From contig NZ_JAALGD010000002.1 in the NCBI RefSeq assembly GCF_011059135.1, positions 186,001-250,000 of the forward strand: a stretch of DNA of 64,000 bases. Reading direction: 5' to 3'. Below are positions 35,402-44,614 of the stretch, in pieces. Positions within the stretch are counted from its first letter, which is position 1. The number at the start of each line of letters is the position of its first letter. Made by a program: the position numbers and the translations under genes. The notes beneath the pieces were generated by a model, which saw only the letters and a program-made list of their open reading frames with translations, did not search any database and was not told where the DNA came from. This DNA comes from Brevibacillus sp. SYP-B805 (GTDB lineage: Bacteria; Bacillota; Bacilli; Brevibacillales; Brevibacillaceae).

Positions 35402-36103
35402 TTACACATACCCTTGCTCTTTCAAACTGACAAATCGCCCATCGCCGATGATCACATGATCCAGGAGGGGGATGCCCACAATTTCCCCTGCCTGACGAAG
35501 CGTTTGGGTCACCTGAATGTCTTCTCTGCTGGGAGTAGGATCGCCGCTGGGATGGTTGTGCAAGCAGATGACAGCGGCGCTGCTCCGCTTGATGGCCTCT
35601 TTAAAAACCTCGCGGGGATGGACGATGGAGGAATCCAGGCTGCCGACAAAAATCGTCTGCTTCCCGATAATGTGGTTCTTGGTATTCAAAAACAGGCAGA
35701 CAAAGTGTTCCTGGGTAAGATGGCTCATCTCCGGCAGCATGATCTCCGCCACATCCTGCGGGAGGCGAATGGAACGGGGCTTTGATCTGGTCATGCCGGA
35801 AAGCCTGCGCCCCAGTTCGAATGCAGCTTGCAGCTCCGCCGCTTTTACCGGGCCAATGCCGCGAAGCCCGATCAACTCCTCGTGGGAAGCCTGGGCCAGC
35901 CCGCGCAGATCCTGAAACGTTGCCAAGAGCCGCTGGGCCAATTGAAAGGCGGTTTCCTGTTCCGTGCCGGTGCGCAGCAGAATGGCCAGCAGTTCGGCAT
36001 CAGCCAAAGCAAAAGCGCCGTTTGAGAGCAAACGCTCGCGCGGCCGCTCATAGGATGGGACGTTTTTAACGCGAAATTTGTTACATGCCGCCTGTCTCAA
36101 CAT
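35402..36103 (-). CDS. radC: RadC/JAB domain protein (DNA repair family)
   Basis: 233 residues. Helix-hairpin-helix-like N-terminal domain (HEELIGLRGIGPVKAAELQAA) followed by the JAB metalloprotease-like domain with CLHNHPSGDPTPSREDI. Despite the name, a repair role is disputed and the biochemical activity is unknown. ATG 36103 chosen for GGGAGG upstream. Position between maf and mreB matches Bacillus. Confidence 0.94.
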   Translation of the reverse strand: MLRQAACNKFRVKNVPSYERPRERLLSNGAFALADAELLAILLRTGTEQETAFQLAQRLLATFQDLRGLAQASHEELIGLRGIGPVKAAELQAAFELGRRLSGMTRSKPRSIRLPQDVAEIMLPEMSHLTQEHFVCLFLNTKNHIIGKQTIFVGSLDSSIVHPREVFKEAIKRSSAAVICLHNHPSGDPTPSREDIQVTQTLRQAGEIVGIPLLDHVIIGDGRFVSLKEQGYV

Positions 36104-36170
36104 GACCGCCTCCCTTTGCATGGCAGCGGCAAGCCTCTGGGAGACGGTCACAGAAGCGATGGCCTGTCCG

Positions 36171-36755
36171 CTATAACAGATGGACGCCGAAACGTGACAG
36201 CAGTGCTGCCGTGAGGTGAAGCGGCAGACCTACCACGGTGAAGTAGTCGCCTTCAATCCCCTCTACAATGGTGGCGCCCAAGCCTTGAATCGCATATGAA
36301 CCGGCCTTGTCCATCGGTTCGCCGGTCGCGATGTACGCCCGGATCTCCCGCTCGGCAAGCGGTCTGATCCGCACGAGGGTCGAGCAGTGGGCAACCTCTT
36401 CCCTGCCGGTCGCGGCATCAACGAGAGCCACTCCGCTGTAAACCGTATGCTCCCGCCCCTGCAGAGCTTGCAGCGTGCGGAATGCGTCTTCTTCATCCTT
36501 TGGTTTGCCGAGCACCCGGCCATCGAGCACGACGATGGTATCGGCTCCGAGAACGAGGCCTTCCTTCTCTTTCCCGGCAACTGCCCGGGCTTTCCGCAGG
36601 GCCAGGCTTTCCACAATTTCCGCCGGCGATAACCCTGGCGATGTCTCCTCGTCCACGTCGCTGGTCATTACGGTAAATGGCATCCCGATCGCCTGCAGCA
36701 GCTCCCTGCGGCGCGGAGAAGAAGAAGCCAGGATAATGGGTAATGGCGTTTGCAT
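36171..36755 (-). CDS. maf: Maf nucleoside triphosphate pyrophosphatase
   Basis: 194 residues. House-cleaning pyrophosphatase that hydrolyses dTTP/UTP-type and modified nucleotides and affects septation. Motifs: N-terminal ILASSSPRRRELL, a DVDEET segment, VLGADTIVVLDGRVLGKP with the catalytic Asp, and C-terminal GDYFTVVGLPL. ATG 36755 follows AGGTGG. Between the DUF4321 gene and radC. Confidence 0.95.
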   Translation of the reverse strand: MQTPLPIILASSSPRRRELLQAIGMPFTVMTSDVDEETSPGLSPAEIVESLALRKARAVAGKEKEGLVLGADTIVVLDGRVLGKPKDEEDAFRTLQALQGREHTVYSGVALVDAATGREEVAHCSTLVRIRPLAEREIRAYIATGEPMDKAGSYAIQGLGATIVEGIEGDYFTVVGLPLHLTAALLSRFGVHLL

Positions 36756-36796
36756 GATTTTCCACCTACTCGCACGAATGCCAGACATCCGCCCGG

Positions 36797-37039
36797 CTAC
36801 TTGATCCTGCGATAGATCCAGAAAGCCAGGGCAAGTCCGCCGATGCTGCACAGATTTAGTTTTACCTGCAAGTTCAAATCATACTTCAAAATTTCCAAAT
36901 CGGCAGCCGGAGACCAGGTGATCGTCTTGGACACCTTCAAGAACGGCAGCCACGGCCCCAGAATATCGCCGATGATGCTGCCGAAGATCATCCCTGCCAA
37001 CAGGACGACCACAAACGTAAGGGTTTCCCAGCCCTTCAT
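36797..37039 (-). CDS. DUF4321 small membrane protein, 80 aa
   Basis: Two membrane helices (about 7-27 and 58-77) around an extracytoplasmic loop; GMIFGSIIGDILGPWLPFL is the recognisable DUF4321 part. Function unknown; the family recurs beside maf in Firmicutes. Start ATG 37039 has AAGGG nine bases upstream; ATG 37048 is also possible. Divided from spoIIB by a hairpin. Confidence 0.8.
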   Translation of the reverse strand: MKGWETLTFVVVLLAGMIFGSIIGDILGPWLPFLKVSKTITWSPAADLEILKYDLNLQVKLNLCSIGGLALAFWIYRRIK

Positions 37040-37159
37040 GCTCCTCATCCCTTGTCCCCGGGTCACCGGGAAAAAAATCATTTTCTCGTAGCCACACTTA
37101 AGTGTAGCAAATGGGCAGGGGGGATACAATCCCTCATTCCTCTCATCCTAAATGTACGA

Positions 37160-37207
37160 AAAGACAGATTTTGCACGCAAGGAAAGATTGCGCAAAAAAT
37201 CTGTCTT
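37160..37207 (-). terminator. Hairpin after spoIIB-like gene
   Basis: AAGACAGATTTT (37160-37171) pairs with AAAATCTGTCTT (37196-37207) around a 24-base loop; the minus strand continues with a short T run. The large loop makes it a moderate terminator. Confidence 0.6.
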
Positions 37208-37215
37208 GTCCTCCA

Positions 37216-38421
37216 TTATTTGGTTTCTTCGCCTACCAGCATCGCATAGTGTTCCAGATAGGAAAGCGCCCCCGCCTGAATCTGCCACGCGTTCGCTTCC
37301 GCATTGGCTGTCTTGCCTTCCGCCATCACTGACTTCGCCTGTTCCATCGCGGTAACCGCCTGATTCAGCCCGTTCAGCATGCCGGTGACATGGGGCTGCC
37401 AGCTCTCGGGGGCCGTTGTTTGCAGAATCCGGCTGCCATCGAGCACTCTGCGGTGCAGTTCCTTGATCGCGCCTTCTTCCACTGCCGTCAACGCGACGCC
37501 CTGCGCATTGCCCAGATATCGTCCCGACCAGCTCGTCAAGCGGCGGGCCAGTTCCATGCCGTCTGCAAAAAACGCCTGAATCCGGGCGGGATCGGCCGTG
37601 CCAACCATCTTCACTTCCTTTTGGAAGCCGGGCAGCGTCACATCCTTCACATAGACGTCCAACCCCTGATTTTTAAACAGGCTGGCCATTCCCAGCAGAT
37701 CATCCCGAGCCGATGCGGTGGCGGCGAACAGATACGCTCTGTCGCTTCCCTTGTACAGGAAATGGGGAAACCCTTTTTTCGCCAGCTGCCCGATCGCTTC
37801 CTGGGCCGCCTCCGGATTGGCGAATGCCCCTACCTGCGCCATGGAGAAGGTCTGCTCCGCAAGCGCCAGGTTCACCGGCTGCCCCGCCTGCTCTGCGGTC
37901 GTTCCGGTTGCAGCTGTATGCCCGTCGCCCCCATCCGTAGCCGACTCCTGTGCCGCCTGATCGGCCGCCATCGTTTTCAGCGTATCGCCCAGCACATTGC
38001 GATAGGACTCGCCAAGCTGCTCCTGGGTAAAAACGGCAAGGACAAGAAATCCGAACACCAGGCCGAGCGCAACGGCCCCGACGGTGGAGATCATCAGCTT
38101 GATCGGCGGCCTGGAAAGCCACGACGGCATTTTTCTTGCCCGACGAGGCGGCAGTGGCTCACCGCCATCTTCTTCCTCATGCACCCGCGTGCCGGCGAAC
38201 GAGTATTCCGGCTGACCGAACGTCGCGTCCGCCGGTTGGTCCGCCATTTTTCCCATGGTGATGCGCAGCTTGTGCAAGCGCTCATAGGCGCTCTCTTCCG
38301 GTTCCATGGCGGGCGGCTTCGGCTCTGCCGCCGGCGCCGCTTTTTCCGGAGGGCGCTGCCTCAGCTCTGTCTGCTGGCCGTTCAGCTTGATCGAAATCCG
38401 CCCCGCTCCATTCCTCTCCAT
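37216..38421 (-). CDS. spoIIB: SpoIIB-like SPOR-domain protein
   Basis: 401 residues. Acidic/Pro-rich cytoplasmic N-terminus (residues 1-105), one membrane helix at about 110-132 (LMISTVGAVALGLVFGFLVLA), and a SPOR-like domain (about 190-265, TFSMAQVGAFANPEAAQEAI) that would bind denuded septal peptidoglycan. A helical C-terminal region of about 120 residues follows. In Bacillus subtilis SpoIIB targets engulfment proteins to the septum and lies next to maf, as here. Sequence outside the SPOR domain is divergent, so the call leans on architecture and synteny. GAGGAGG precedes ATG 38421. Confidence 0.75.
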   Translation of the reverse strand: MERNGAGRISIKLNGQQTELRQRPPEKAAPAAEPKPPAMEPEESAYERLHKLRITMGKMADQPADATFGQPEYSFAGTRVHEEEDGGEPLPPRRARKMPSWLSRPPIKLMISTVGAVALGLVFGFLVLAVFTQEQLGESYRNVLGDTLKTMAADQAAQESATDGGDGHTAATGTTAEQAGQPVNLALAEQTFSMAQVGAFANPEAAQEAIGQLAKKGFPHFLYKGSDRAYLFAATASARDDLLGMASLFKNQGLDVYVKDVTLPGFQKEVKMVGTADPARIQAFFADGMELARRLTSWSGRYLGNAQGVALTAVEEGAIKELHRRVLDGSRILQTTAPESWQPHVTGMLNGLNQAVTAMEQAKSVMAEGKTANAEANAWQIQAGALSYLEHYAMLVGEETK

Positions 38422-38506
38422 GAAAAAACCTCCTCGTTCCGCAGCTCTGGTAGTACTAGCTTACGAGGGGAGGAGGATGGTTATGACTGATTGTCCTTCA
38501 TCTAAA

Positions 38507-39217
38507 TCAATAAAACGGATTGGAGCGATGGGCCGGCTGCGGCGTAATGATCGGGAGCGGCTGCGGAAAGTACTGCTTCAGCTTGGGAGCGTAATAGGCC
38601 GAGAGGGTGACTTCCGCGCTCAACTCCTTGCGCTTGTCCTCCTGCGGGTTGAGGAAGATGAAGTCGTCCTTCCCGCCTGCAGACAGCTTCACCTGTTCGA
38701 CACGAATAAGCCGCGGCAGGCTGAGCACCTCGGCAAAGAACCGGTGAATCTGCTCGTAGTTCCCTTTGATTTTCGTGGTGATGCTGACGCGCTTCAACCC
38801 GGGGATGGCCCCGTTTTGTCCCTGTGGGGCACCGCCGATGGGGGTGAATTGGATCTCCTGCTCCTGTTGTTGCTGCGCGCCGCCCTCTTCCTGCCGGCCG
38901 CCGTCGGACAGCCCGATGCCGTCCATCTCCACGCCGCTGATTGTTTCCACGCGGGTCATATCCAGCATCAGCTGCTCGAGATAGGGCGCTTCCGGAATCC
39001 GATACTGAAAATCGGGCGGGAAACGGATCTCCCCGTTTGTCTTTTTCTCTTGCGACGCTTTTTGCAGGGCGGTGACAAACTGGCGTTCCCGCTTCAGATC
39101 TTCCTGCAGTTTTTCCTGTTCACCGGCAAGAGGATGAATGAACACGTAATAGAACCCGCCGCTTGCCAGAAAGCAAAGCATGAGGATCAGGAGAATCGTT
39201 TGTCTCGTTATGGTCAT
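38507..39217 (-). CDS. pilO: Type IV pilus inner-membrane protein PilO
   Basis: 236 residues: one membrane helix (6-26), a coiled coil (30-60), and a ferredoxin-like periplasm-side domain with RVSITTKIKGNYEQIHRFFAEVLSLPRLIRV, the PilO signature region. A Gln/Gly-rich insertion (GGRQEEGGAQQQQEQE) is unusual. Forms the PilM-N-O alignment complex linking the motor to the pilus. GAGGAAGC precedes ATG 39217, which overlaps nothing; pilN ends 31 bases before. Confidence 0.88.
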   Translation of the reverse strand: MTITRQTILLILMLCFLASGGFYYVFIHPLAGEQEKLQEDLKRERQFVTALQKASQEKKTNGEIRFPPDFQYRIPEAPYLEQLMLDMTRVETISGVEMDGIGLSDGGRQEEGGAQQQQEQEIQFTPIGGAPQGQNGAIPGLKRVSITTKIKGNYEQIHRFFAEVLSLPRLIRVEQVKLSAGGKDDFIFLNPQEDKRKELSAEVTLSAYYAPKLKQYFPQPLPIITPQPAHRSNPFY

Positions 39218-39248
39218 CAATGCTTCCTCGCTTTCATTGCCAACGGTG

Positions 39249-39869
39249 TCAGCGCTGCTGCGCAAGGCCTGCCTGCCGGTCCGCTTTCTCCAGCGTGTTG
39301 CGTTTCACCGTAAGCTCAAAGGTGATGCTGTAGACCGAACCGATCTTGTCGCCTTCGGACAGGATCTCCAGGGAGCCCTGCATCTTGCCCTCGGCAACGG
39401 AGCCCACGCTTTTCACGCCAAAATAGGGAGAATGCTGCGCAGCCTGGATAAAACCGGCCGCTTCCTCGATGGTGGCGAAGCGAATGCCCACCTTCACCTG
39501 ATCGGGTGCCTGGTATTCGAGCGAGCTGACCAGACTTCCTTCCGGCAGCAGCGCCGCCAGCCTTTCCAACAGGAACGTGGTATCTACCGAAGCTGCCTCG
39601 ATCAGCTGCGGCAGCTCTTTGTACCTTGCCCCAGCCTGCGCGTCGGAGGCTTGCTGCTCGGCAGTCAGCTGCTGCTGCAGCTTTTCCTTCTGCGCACGGA
39701 CGGCCGCAAGCTCGCGCTCCGTCTGTTCCCTGTCCGCCAGGGTGTGCTCGTAATGCCGATACAGCACGTAATCGCAGCCGAACAACAGCACCAGCCCCAG
39801 CAGCAGGATGAGCGGCTCCTGCCGGATTTTCCGCCTTGTCCGGGGCAGCAGGTTAATATTGATCGTCAC
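39249..39869 (-). CDS. pilN: Type IV pilus assembly protein PilN
   Basis: 206 residues. The N-terminus ININLLPRTRRK is the PilM-binding INLLP motif; one membrane helix (20-36), a coiled coil (42-75), and a C-terminal fold pairing with PilO. GTG start overlaps the pilM stop (GTGA), so the two are coupled. Confidence 0.92.
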   Translation of the reverse strand: MTININLLPRTRRKIRQEPLILLLGLVLLFGCDYVLYRHYEHTLADREQTERELAAVRAQKEKLQQQLTAEQQASDAQAGARYKELPQLIEAASVDTTFLLERLAALLPEGSLVSSLEYQAPDQVKVGIRFATIEEAAGFIQAAQHSPYFGVKSVGSVAEGKMQGSLEILSEGDKIGSVYSITFELTVKRNTLEKADRQAGLAQQR

Positions 39870-40933
39870 AGGCCGCTCACATCCTTCAAGCCGAGGCCCA
39901 CCGCAACGGCAAAAGCAGGACCGGCAAAGTCGTCTCCAGCAGCGAGAAAATGTTTATATCCCGGTATGTAAACCGGTGCCAGCAGGCGTTCCTGCAGATG
40001 GCCGGCCAGACCGGCCAGATCGCAGAAATCGCCGGTCAGGCAGATTTGTTCCACCTTTTGCCTACCCTCGTACATCGAATACTGGTAGAAGTTCATGATC
40101 CGGTTCACTTCAGCAAGCAGATCGTGCAGGTATCCGCCGTACGTCCCTTCCCGCTCCATATGGGAAACGGCATGTTGGGCCAGCGCAAGGGAGGTGGTTA
40201 CATCCGTTTCATCAAAAAAGGGGACGGACAAGGGAATATGGCGGATAAATTCGGGGATTCCCCCGGAAAAAATGGCGACGTCCACGCCGCTCAGATTGAT
40301 GTTGAGCAGCATCGTACCGGCTCCGGCAATCGCCGGCCATTCCACTTCCAGCGACCGGTAGAGGGCGAGCGGCTCCACATCGGCGGCAACCGGTTTCAAA
40401 CCGGCTGCGCGGGCGACGTCCACAAAGCTCTGCACGGCTGCTTGCGGCGCAGCGACAACGAGCAAACTCAGCTTTTCTTCCTGCGGCCCCTCATCACCCG
40501 GCGCCTTCAGGGTTGACAAGCCGGGCAGATGGGCATGCTCCGGCGACAGCTTGACGTAGTCGAAGACCGGATGGGTAAAGGGCAAATGCAGGGTGTTTTC
40601 AATCTCGATATCGACCAGATCGCGGATTTCCTTGTCCGGCACCCGGGGAATCTGCAGCCACCGGATCACCACCGTAGAGAGCGGCACGGAGAGGACGACC
40701 TCCCTGCCTTTGCAGTTCCATTCCAGCACTTTTTTCTGCAGTTCAAACGCAACCCATTCCTTGTCGCGGACACGCCCGTTTTCCACCATGCCGCTCTGGA
40801 GGGGAATCGTCTCGTGTTTGCGAATGGACAGGGAATCTTTTCGTCGGACATCCGTGAGGCGCATGGCATAAGGAAGCACATGCAGCCCGAGCTGCCATCT
40901 GGCTTTATTGGAGGAAAAGAGACGCTTCCACAT
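39866..40933 (-). CDS. pilM: Type IV pilus assembly ATPase-like protein PilM
   Basis: 355 residues. Actin/FtsA-like cytoplasmic protein that binds the PilN N-terminus. Visible parts: VVLSVPLSTVVIRWLQIP, LLLNIN-type beta strands (GTMLLNINLSGVDVAIFSGG) and ICLTGDFCDLAGLAGHLQE near the end, the phosphate/adenosine loops. ATG 40933 chosen for GAGGTGAAGG upstream. Eleven bases after the prepilin peptidase gene. Confidence 0.92.
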   Translation of the reverse strand: MWKRLFSSNKARWQLGLHVLPYAMRLTDVRRKDSLSIRKHETIPLQSGMVENGRVRDKEWVAFELQKKVLEWNCKGREVVLSVPLSTVVIRWLQIPRVPDKEIRDLVDIEIENTLHLPFTHPVFDYVKLSPEHAHLPGLSTLKAPGDEGPQEEKLSLLVVAAPQAAVQSFVDVARAAGLKPVAADVEPLALYRSLEVEWPAIAGAGTMLLNINLSGVDVAIFSGGIPEFIRHIPLSVPFFDETDVTTSLALAQHAVSHMEREGTYGGYLHDLLAEVNRIMNFYQYSMYEGRQKVEQICLTGDFCDLAGLAGHLQERLLAPVYIPGYKHFLAAGDDFAGPAFAVAVGLGLKDVSGL

Positions 40934-40943
40934 AACCTTCACC

Positions 40944-41717
40944 TCAGAAATGGGGGTATAACGACAGATAACCGGCCAGCAGCTCAGGGCCATAAAAGTA
41001 GGCGAGCAGCGCCCCTGCACACAGGGACGGGCCAAAAGGAATGCTGCCTTTCCACTTCACCTTGCCGGCGAGCATCAGCCCGATCCCCAGCAGCAGCCCG
41101 AGCAGCGAGGAGAGAAACAGGGTCACAACCAGCGCCTGCCAGCCCACCGCCAATCCGAGCACGCCCAACAGCTTCACGTCGCCCATACCGATCGCGCCGG
41201 GCTTGATCACGGCGATCAGGAAAAGGACGAGAAAGCCTACCGCGCCGCCGATCACATAGGCGAGGAACGGCTGCGGATGAAAGAACAGGCGCAGGATCAG
41301 CAGAATCGGCAGGAAAACGAGCAGCACCGCATTGGGAATGCGTCGGTAGACGATATCGCTGATCGAGACGATCACGCAGAGCGACGCGAGCGCCAGGGCG
41401 ACAAGCAGTTCGCCGGGCTCATGGACGCGCTCGATGTACGCCAGGGCAAACAGCAGCCCTGTACCCAGTTCCGCCAGCGGATAAAGGATCGGGATGCTTC
41501 CCCCGCAGGAAGCGCATTTACCGCGCCGCAGCAGGTAGCCCAATACCGGCAGCAGATCCAGTGCGTTCAGGCGGCGCCTGCACTTGGGACAATGGGACGG
41601 CGGTCGGATGATGGACTGCTTCCGGGGGACGCGCAGGGCGACCACGTTGAAAAAGGAACCGAAGATGAGTCCCAGCAAAAAGAAGAAGAGCAAGAGAAAG
41701 ATGTCCAAGGGAGCCAT
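40944..41717 (-). CDS. pilD: Prepilin peptidase (leader peptidase/N-methyltransferase)
   Basis: 257 residues, about seven membrane helices. The cytoplasmic zinc region has two CxxC pairs (HCPKCRRR and KCASCGG). The GxGD-type aspartyl protease motifs are in VSISDIVYRRIPN and GAIGMGDVKLLG. It removes the short leader of prepilins and methylates the new N-terminus. Homologue of Bacillus comC, which occupies this chromosomal site between folC and spoIIB. GGAGTACCC precedes ATG 41717; a terminator separates it from the pilin gene. Confidence 0.95.
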   Translation of the reverse strand: MAPLDIFLLLFFFLLGLIFGSFFNVVALRVPRKQSIIRPPSHCPKCRRRLNALDLLPVLGYLLRRGKCASCGGSIPILYPLAELGTGLLFALAYIERVHEPGELLVALALASLCVIVSISDIVYRRIPNAVLLVFLPILLILRLFFHPQPFLAYVIGGAVGFLVLFLIAVIKPGAIGMGDVKLLGVLGLAVGWQALVVTLFLSSLLGLLLGIGLMLAGKVKWKGSIPFGPSLCAGALLAYFYGPELLAGYLSLYPHF

Positions 41718-41737
41718 GGGTACTCCTTTCCGGATTT

Positions 41738-41772
41738 GAAAAAAGAGGACACGACACCACGGGTGTCGTGTC
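41738..41772 (-). terminator. Terminator after the pilin gene
   Basis: Eleven-bp stem GACACGACACC (41748-41758) with GGTGTCGTGTC (41762-41772), followed on the minus strand by CTC and six T residues. It would limit read-through from abundant pilin message into pilD-pilM-pilN-pilO. Confidence 0.92.
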
Positions 41773-41786
41773 GGTTATTGTAAAAA

Positions 41787-42320
41787 TTATTGAACCTTGT
41801 ATTTGTCAATATCTTTTTCTTCGATAGTCTTAATATAAGTATTCGAGTTACCTTCTAATTTAACCGCATATGTGTATGCTTTATCGGAAGAATTTTTCTT
41901 GTACACGTAAACCGCTGAGCTGCTACCAGAATAGTTGTTGTTAGATTCTGGATCTTTTATGCCGGTAAAGTAACCAGCTGATTCAAGTTCATTGAGCGTA
42001 ATCTCCATAACTTCCTTATTATTGCCACTATCATCCCCTTCTACTACTGCAGTACCAAGTGTTCCATCATTATTTACTGGATAGACACTAACATTTGGTG
42101 TATCAGGATTGAATCCGCTAATCGCTACGATTTGCTTCGCAGCTTCGATCATTTGTCTAGCATTCGCCTTGTGAGCTTCTTTCTTGGTATTGCTCGTAAT
42201 CCCCGTAATCGCCGGCACGGCAATCGCCGCGATAATCCCCAAAATCACGATGACCGCCAGCAGCTCGATCAGCGTCAGCCCTTTCTCCTCTTTCCATATT
42301 CTTTGCAGCCACTTTTTCAT
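41787..42320 (-). CDS. Type IV pilin (major subunit candidate)
   Basis: 177 residues. Prepilin leader MKKWLQRIWKEEKG, cleaved before LTLIELLAVIVILGIIAAIA, with the essential Glu5. The N-terminal helix is canonical. The C-terminal head (from about residue 50) is rich in Asn, Ser, Lys and Thr, and its DNA is much more A+T-rich than the leader or the neighbouring genes, which suggests a replaced or fast-diversifying head. GAGGTTGAGAAAC precedes ATG 42320. Confidence 0.93.
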   Translation of the reverse strand: MKKWLQRIWKEEKGLTLIELLAVIVILGIIAAIAVPAITGITSNTKKEAHKANARQMIEAAKQIVAISGFNPDTPNVSVYPVNNDGTLGTAVVEGDDSGNNKEVMEITLNELESAGYFTGIKDPESNNNYSGSSSAVYVYKKNSSDKAYTYAVKLEGNSNTYIKTIEEKDIDKYKVQ

Positions 42321-42345
42321 GTTTCTCAACCTCTTTTCCCTTTTT

Positions 42346-43554
42346 TTAATGTATGGTTTCATAGATTTTAAACATCGGCATCATGATTGATGCGATGATG
42401 GTGCCCACCATGGAAGCGACAACGAGCAGCAGCAGCGGTTCTATCAACGATTTCAGCTGATCCACCGTATTCTCCACATCGGCCTCGTAAAAATCGGCGA
42501 TTTTCGCGAGCATCTGGTCCAGCGCCCCTGTCTCTTCCCCGATGGCGATCATCTGGGTCACCAGCGGCGGGAAGACCCAGGATTTGCGCAGCGGATCGGA
42601 AAGGCGCTGCCCCTGCCGCAGGCTTTCCCTGGATTCGTTGATCACCCGTGCGATCACCGCGTTGCCAATCACCTTTTCCACCACCGTCAGCGCCTGCAGC
42701 ACCGGGACGGAGCTGTGGAAAAGAGAGCCCAGCGTCCGGGTAAAGCGGGCGATGGCCGCCTTGCGGAACAACACGCCGAAAATCGGCATGCGCAGCTTCA
42801 CATAATCGACGGCGTATCTGCCTTTATCCAGCCGGATCAATACGTGCCACAGCAAAATCAGGGCAAGAATGCCGAGCAGCCAAACATACCAATCATCCAC
42901 CAGGCTGTTGCTGAGCGAGACGACCCACGCTGTCAGGGCGGGCACTTCCGCACCGGCCGCGGTCAGCATCCCGGTAAACTGCGGCACCACTTTGATCAGC
43001 AGAAACGCGACGGCCAGAATAGCTACAATGCCAACGACGATGGGGTATGTCATCGCCGACTTTACCTTCTCGATGGTGAAGTGATCCTTCTCGAACTGGC
43101 GGGCCAGCCGGTCCAGCACCTCGTCGAGATTCCCCCCGGTCTCCCCCGCCCGCACCATGTTGACAAAGATGGGCGGAAAAATCTTCGGGAATTCGGCCAC
43201 CGCTTCAGAGAGGGCTGTCCCTTTGCGCAGCTTGTCGGCCACCTGGACCAGCGCCCTGCTTAACGCCTTGCTGTCCGTTTGATTGCTCAGGATCGTGATG
43301 GCGTCGACAATGGGGACGCCGGCGCGGAACAGGGTGGCAAACTGGCGGCAGAAGACGACGAAATCCTCCATCTTCACCGGCTTGCCGATGGTGATCTCCA
43401 TCTGCCAGATCGATTCTTCCTTCTCGGTGATCGATTTGGCAGCCAGGCCGCGCTTTTTCAGTTCGGCAATCGCCGCGCCCTTGGACGAGGCGGAGAGCAC
43501 GCCCTTCTGCCGTTTTCCCCGCTCGTCGACGGCCAGATAGGCATATTCAGGCAT
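42346..43554 (-). CDS. pilC: Type IV pilus platform protein PilC
   Basis: 402 residues of the GspF/PilC family, with two repeated cytoplasmic helical domains and three membrane helices. Recognisable: FCRQFATLFRAGVPIVDAI, MVRAGETGGNLDEVLDRLA and MIAIGEETGALDQML. Inner-membrane platform turned by the PilB and PilT ATPases. GGGGAGTG precedes ATG 43554, five bases after the pilT stop side. Confidence 0.95.
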   Translation of the reverse strand: MPEYAYLAVDERGKRQKGVLSASSKGAAIAELKKRGLAAKSITEKEESIWQMEITIGKPVKMEDFVVFCRQFATLFRAGVPIVDAITILSNQTDSKALSRALVQVADKLRKGTALSEAVAEFPKIFPPIFVNMVRAGETGGNLDEVLDRLARQFEKDHFTIEKVKSAMTYPIVVGIVAILAVAFLLIKVVPQFTGMLTAAGAEVPALTAWVVSLSNSLVDDWYVWLLGILALILLWHVLIRLDKGRYAVDYVKLRMPIFGVLFRKAAIARFTRTLGSLFHSSVPVLQALTVVEKVIGNAVIARVINESRESLRQGQRLSDPLRKSWVFPPLVTQMIAIGEETGALDQMLAKIADFYEADVENTVDQLKSLIEPLLLLVVASMVGTIIASIMMPMFKIYETIH

Positions 43555-43558
43555 CCCT

Positions 43559-44605
43559 TCACTCCCCTTCCGGCAGGTAGAGTCTCGCCTTGTCGGCGGC
43601 AATCAGCCCTTGCTTCAGCAGTTCCTTGATGGACATCTCCAGCGTATGCATGCCCTGCGCCTTTCCCGTCTGCATCATGAGCTTGATCTGATGCACTTTT
43701 TCCTGACGAATCAGGTTCGAGACGGCCGGCGTGTTGACCAGCACTTCTGTCGCGGCAATCCTTCCCTTGCCTTCCGCTTTCGGGAAAAGGCGCTGGGAGA
43801 CGACGCCGATCAGCACGGAGGCAAGCTGGATGCGAATCTGCGGCTGCTGATGGGCGGGAAACACGTCGATGATCCGGTCGATCGTCTGGGAGGCATCGGA
43901 TGTATGCAGCGTCGCCAGCACCAGGTGTCCCGTTTCGGCCGCTGTAATCGCCGTATGGATGGTTTCCAGATCGCGCATCTCGCCGACCAGAATCACGTCG
44001 GGATCCTGCCGGAGCGCCGCCCGCAGGCCGTTGGCGAAGTTGTTGGTATCAAAGCCGACCTCGCGCTGGTTGATGATGGAGCGGCCATGGCGGTGCAGAT
44101 ATTCGATCGGGTCTTCCAACGTGATGATGTGGCGGGACATGTTCTGGTTGATGTAATCGATCATGGCGGCCAGCGTGGTGGACTTCCCGCTTCCCGTCGG
44201 CCCTGTCACCAGCAGCAGACCATGCGGCCGCTGGGCAAACTTGTACAGAATCTCCGGCATGTTCAGCTCTTCCAGGGAGGGAATGGTGCTTGGAATCACC
44301 CGCGCCACCAGGCCGATGCAGGAGCGCTGCATGTAGGCGTTGATGCGGAAACGGCTTACCCCCGGCACGCCGTAGGAAAAATCAATCTCGCCGCGCTGCA
44401 GGAAAATCTCATACTGATCCGGCTTGATCAGCGTGCGGGCCATCTGTTCCGTCATGGCAGGCGTCAGGATGGTTTGGCCGTACCGTTTCAGGTCTCCGTC
44501 CACCCGGAAGATCGGCGGTGCCCCGGCGGTGACATGCAGGTCGGACGCTTGGGAAGAGTGGGCCAATTTGAGCAAATGGATGATGTCGAGCGACTTCTCT
44601 TCCAT
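43559..44605 (-). CDS. pilT: Pilus retraction ATPase PilT
   Basis: 348 residues. Hexameric ATPase that powers pilus retraction and twitching. Walker A GPTGSGKSTT, Asp box VDPDV-like QDPDVILVGEMRDLETI, His box HLVLATLHTSDA, and the retraction-type C-terminal AIRNLIRE-like region NLIRQEKVHQIKLMMQTG. GGAGG precedes ATG. Nine bases after pilB. Its presence indicates retractile pili rather than only a competence pseudopilus. Confidence 0.95.
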   Translation of the reverse strand: MEEKSLDIIHLLKLAHSSQASDLHVTAGAPPIFRVDGDLKRYGQTILTPAMTEQMARTLIKPDQYEIFLQRGEIDFSYGVPGVSRFRINAYMQRSCIGLVARVIPSTIPSLEELNMPEILYKFAQRPHGLLLVTGPTGSGKSTTLAAMIDYINQNMSRHIITLEDPIEYLHRHGRSIINQREVGFDTNNFANGLRAALRQDPDVILVGEMRDLETIHTAITAAETGHLVLATLHTSDASQTIDRIIDVFPAHQQPQIRIQLASVLIGVVSQRLFPKAEGKGRIAATEVLVNTPAVSNLIRQEKVHQIKLMMQTGKAQGMHTLEMSIKELLKQGLIAADKARLYLPEGE

Positions 44606-44614
44606 GGAAACCTC

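Noticed and set aside
38441-38520. Strong GGGGAGGAGG on the plus strand before an ATG upstream of spoIIB
   Set aside because: The frame continues only as antisense of pilO with no recognisable protein; the purine tract is the complement of pyrimidines in the spoIIB leader.
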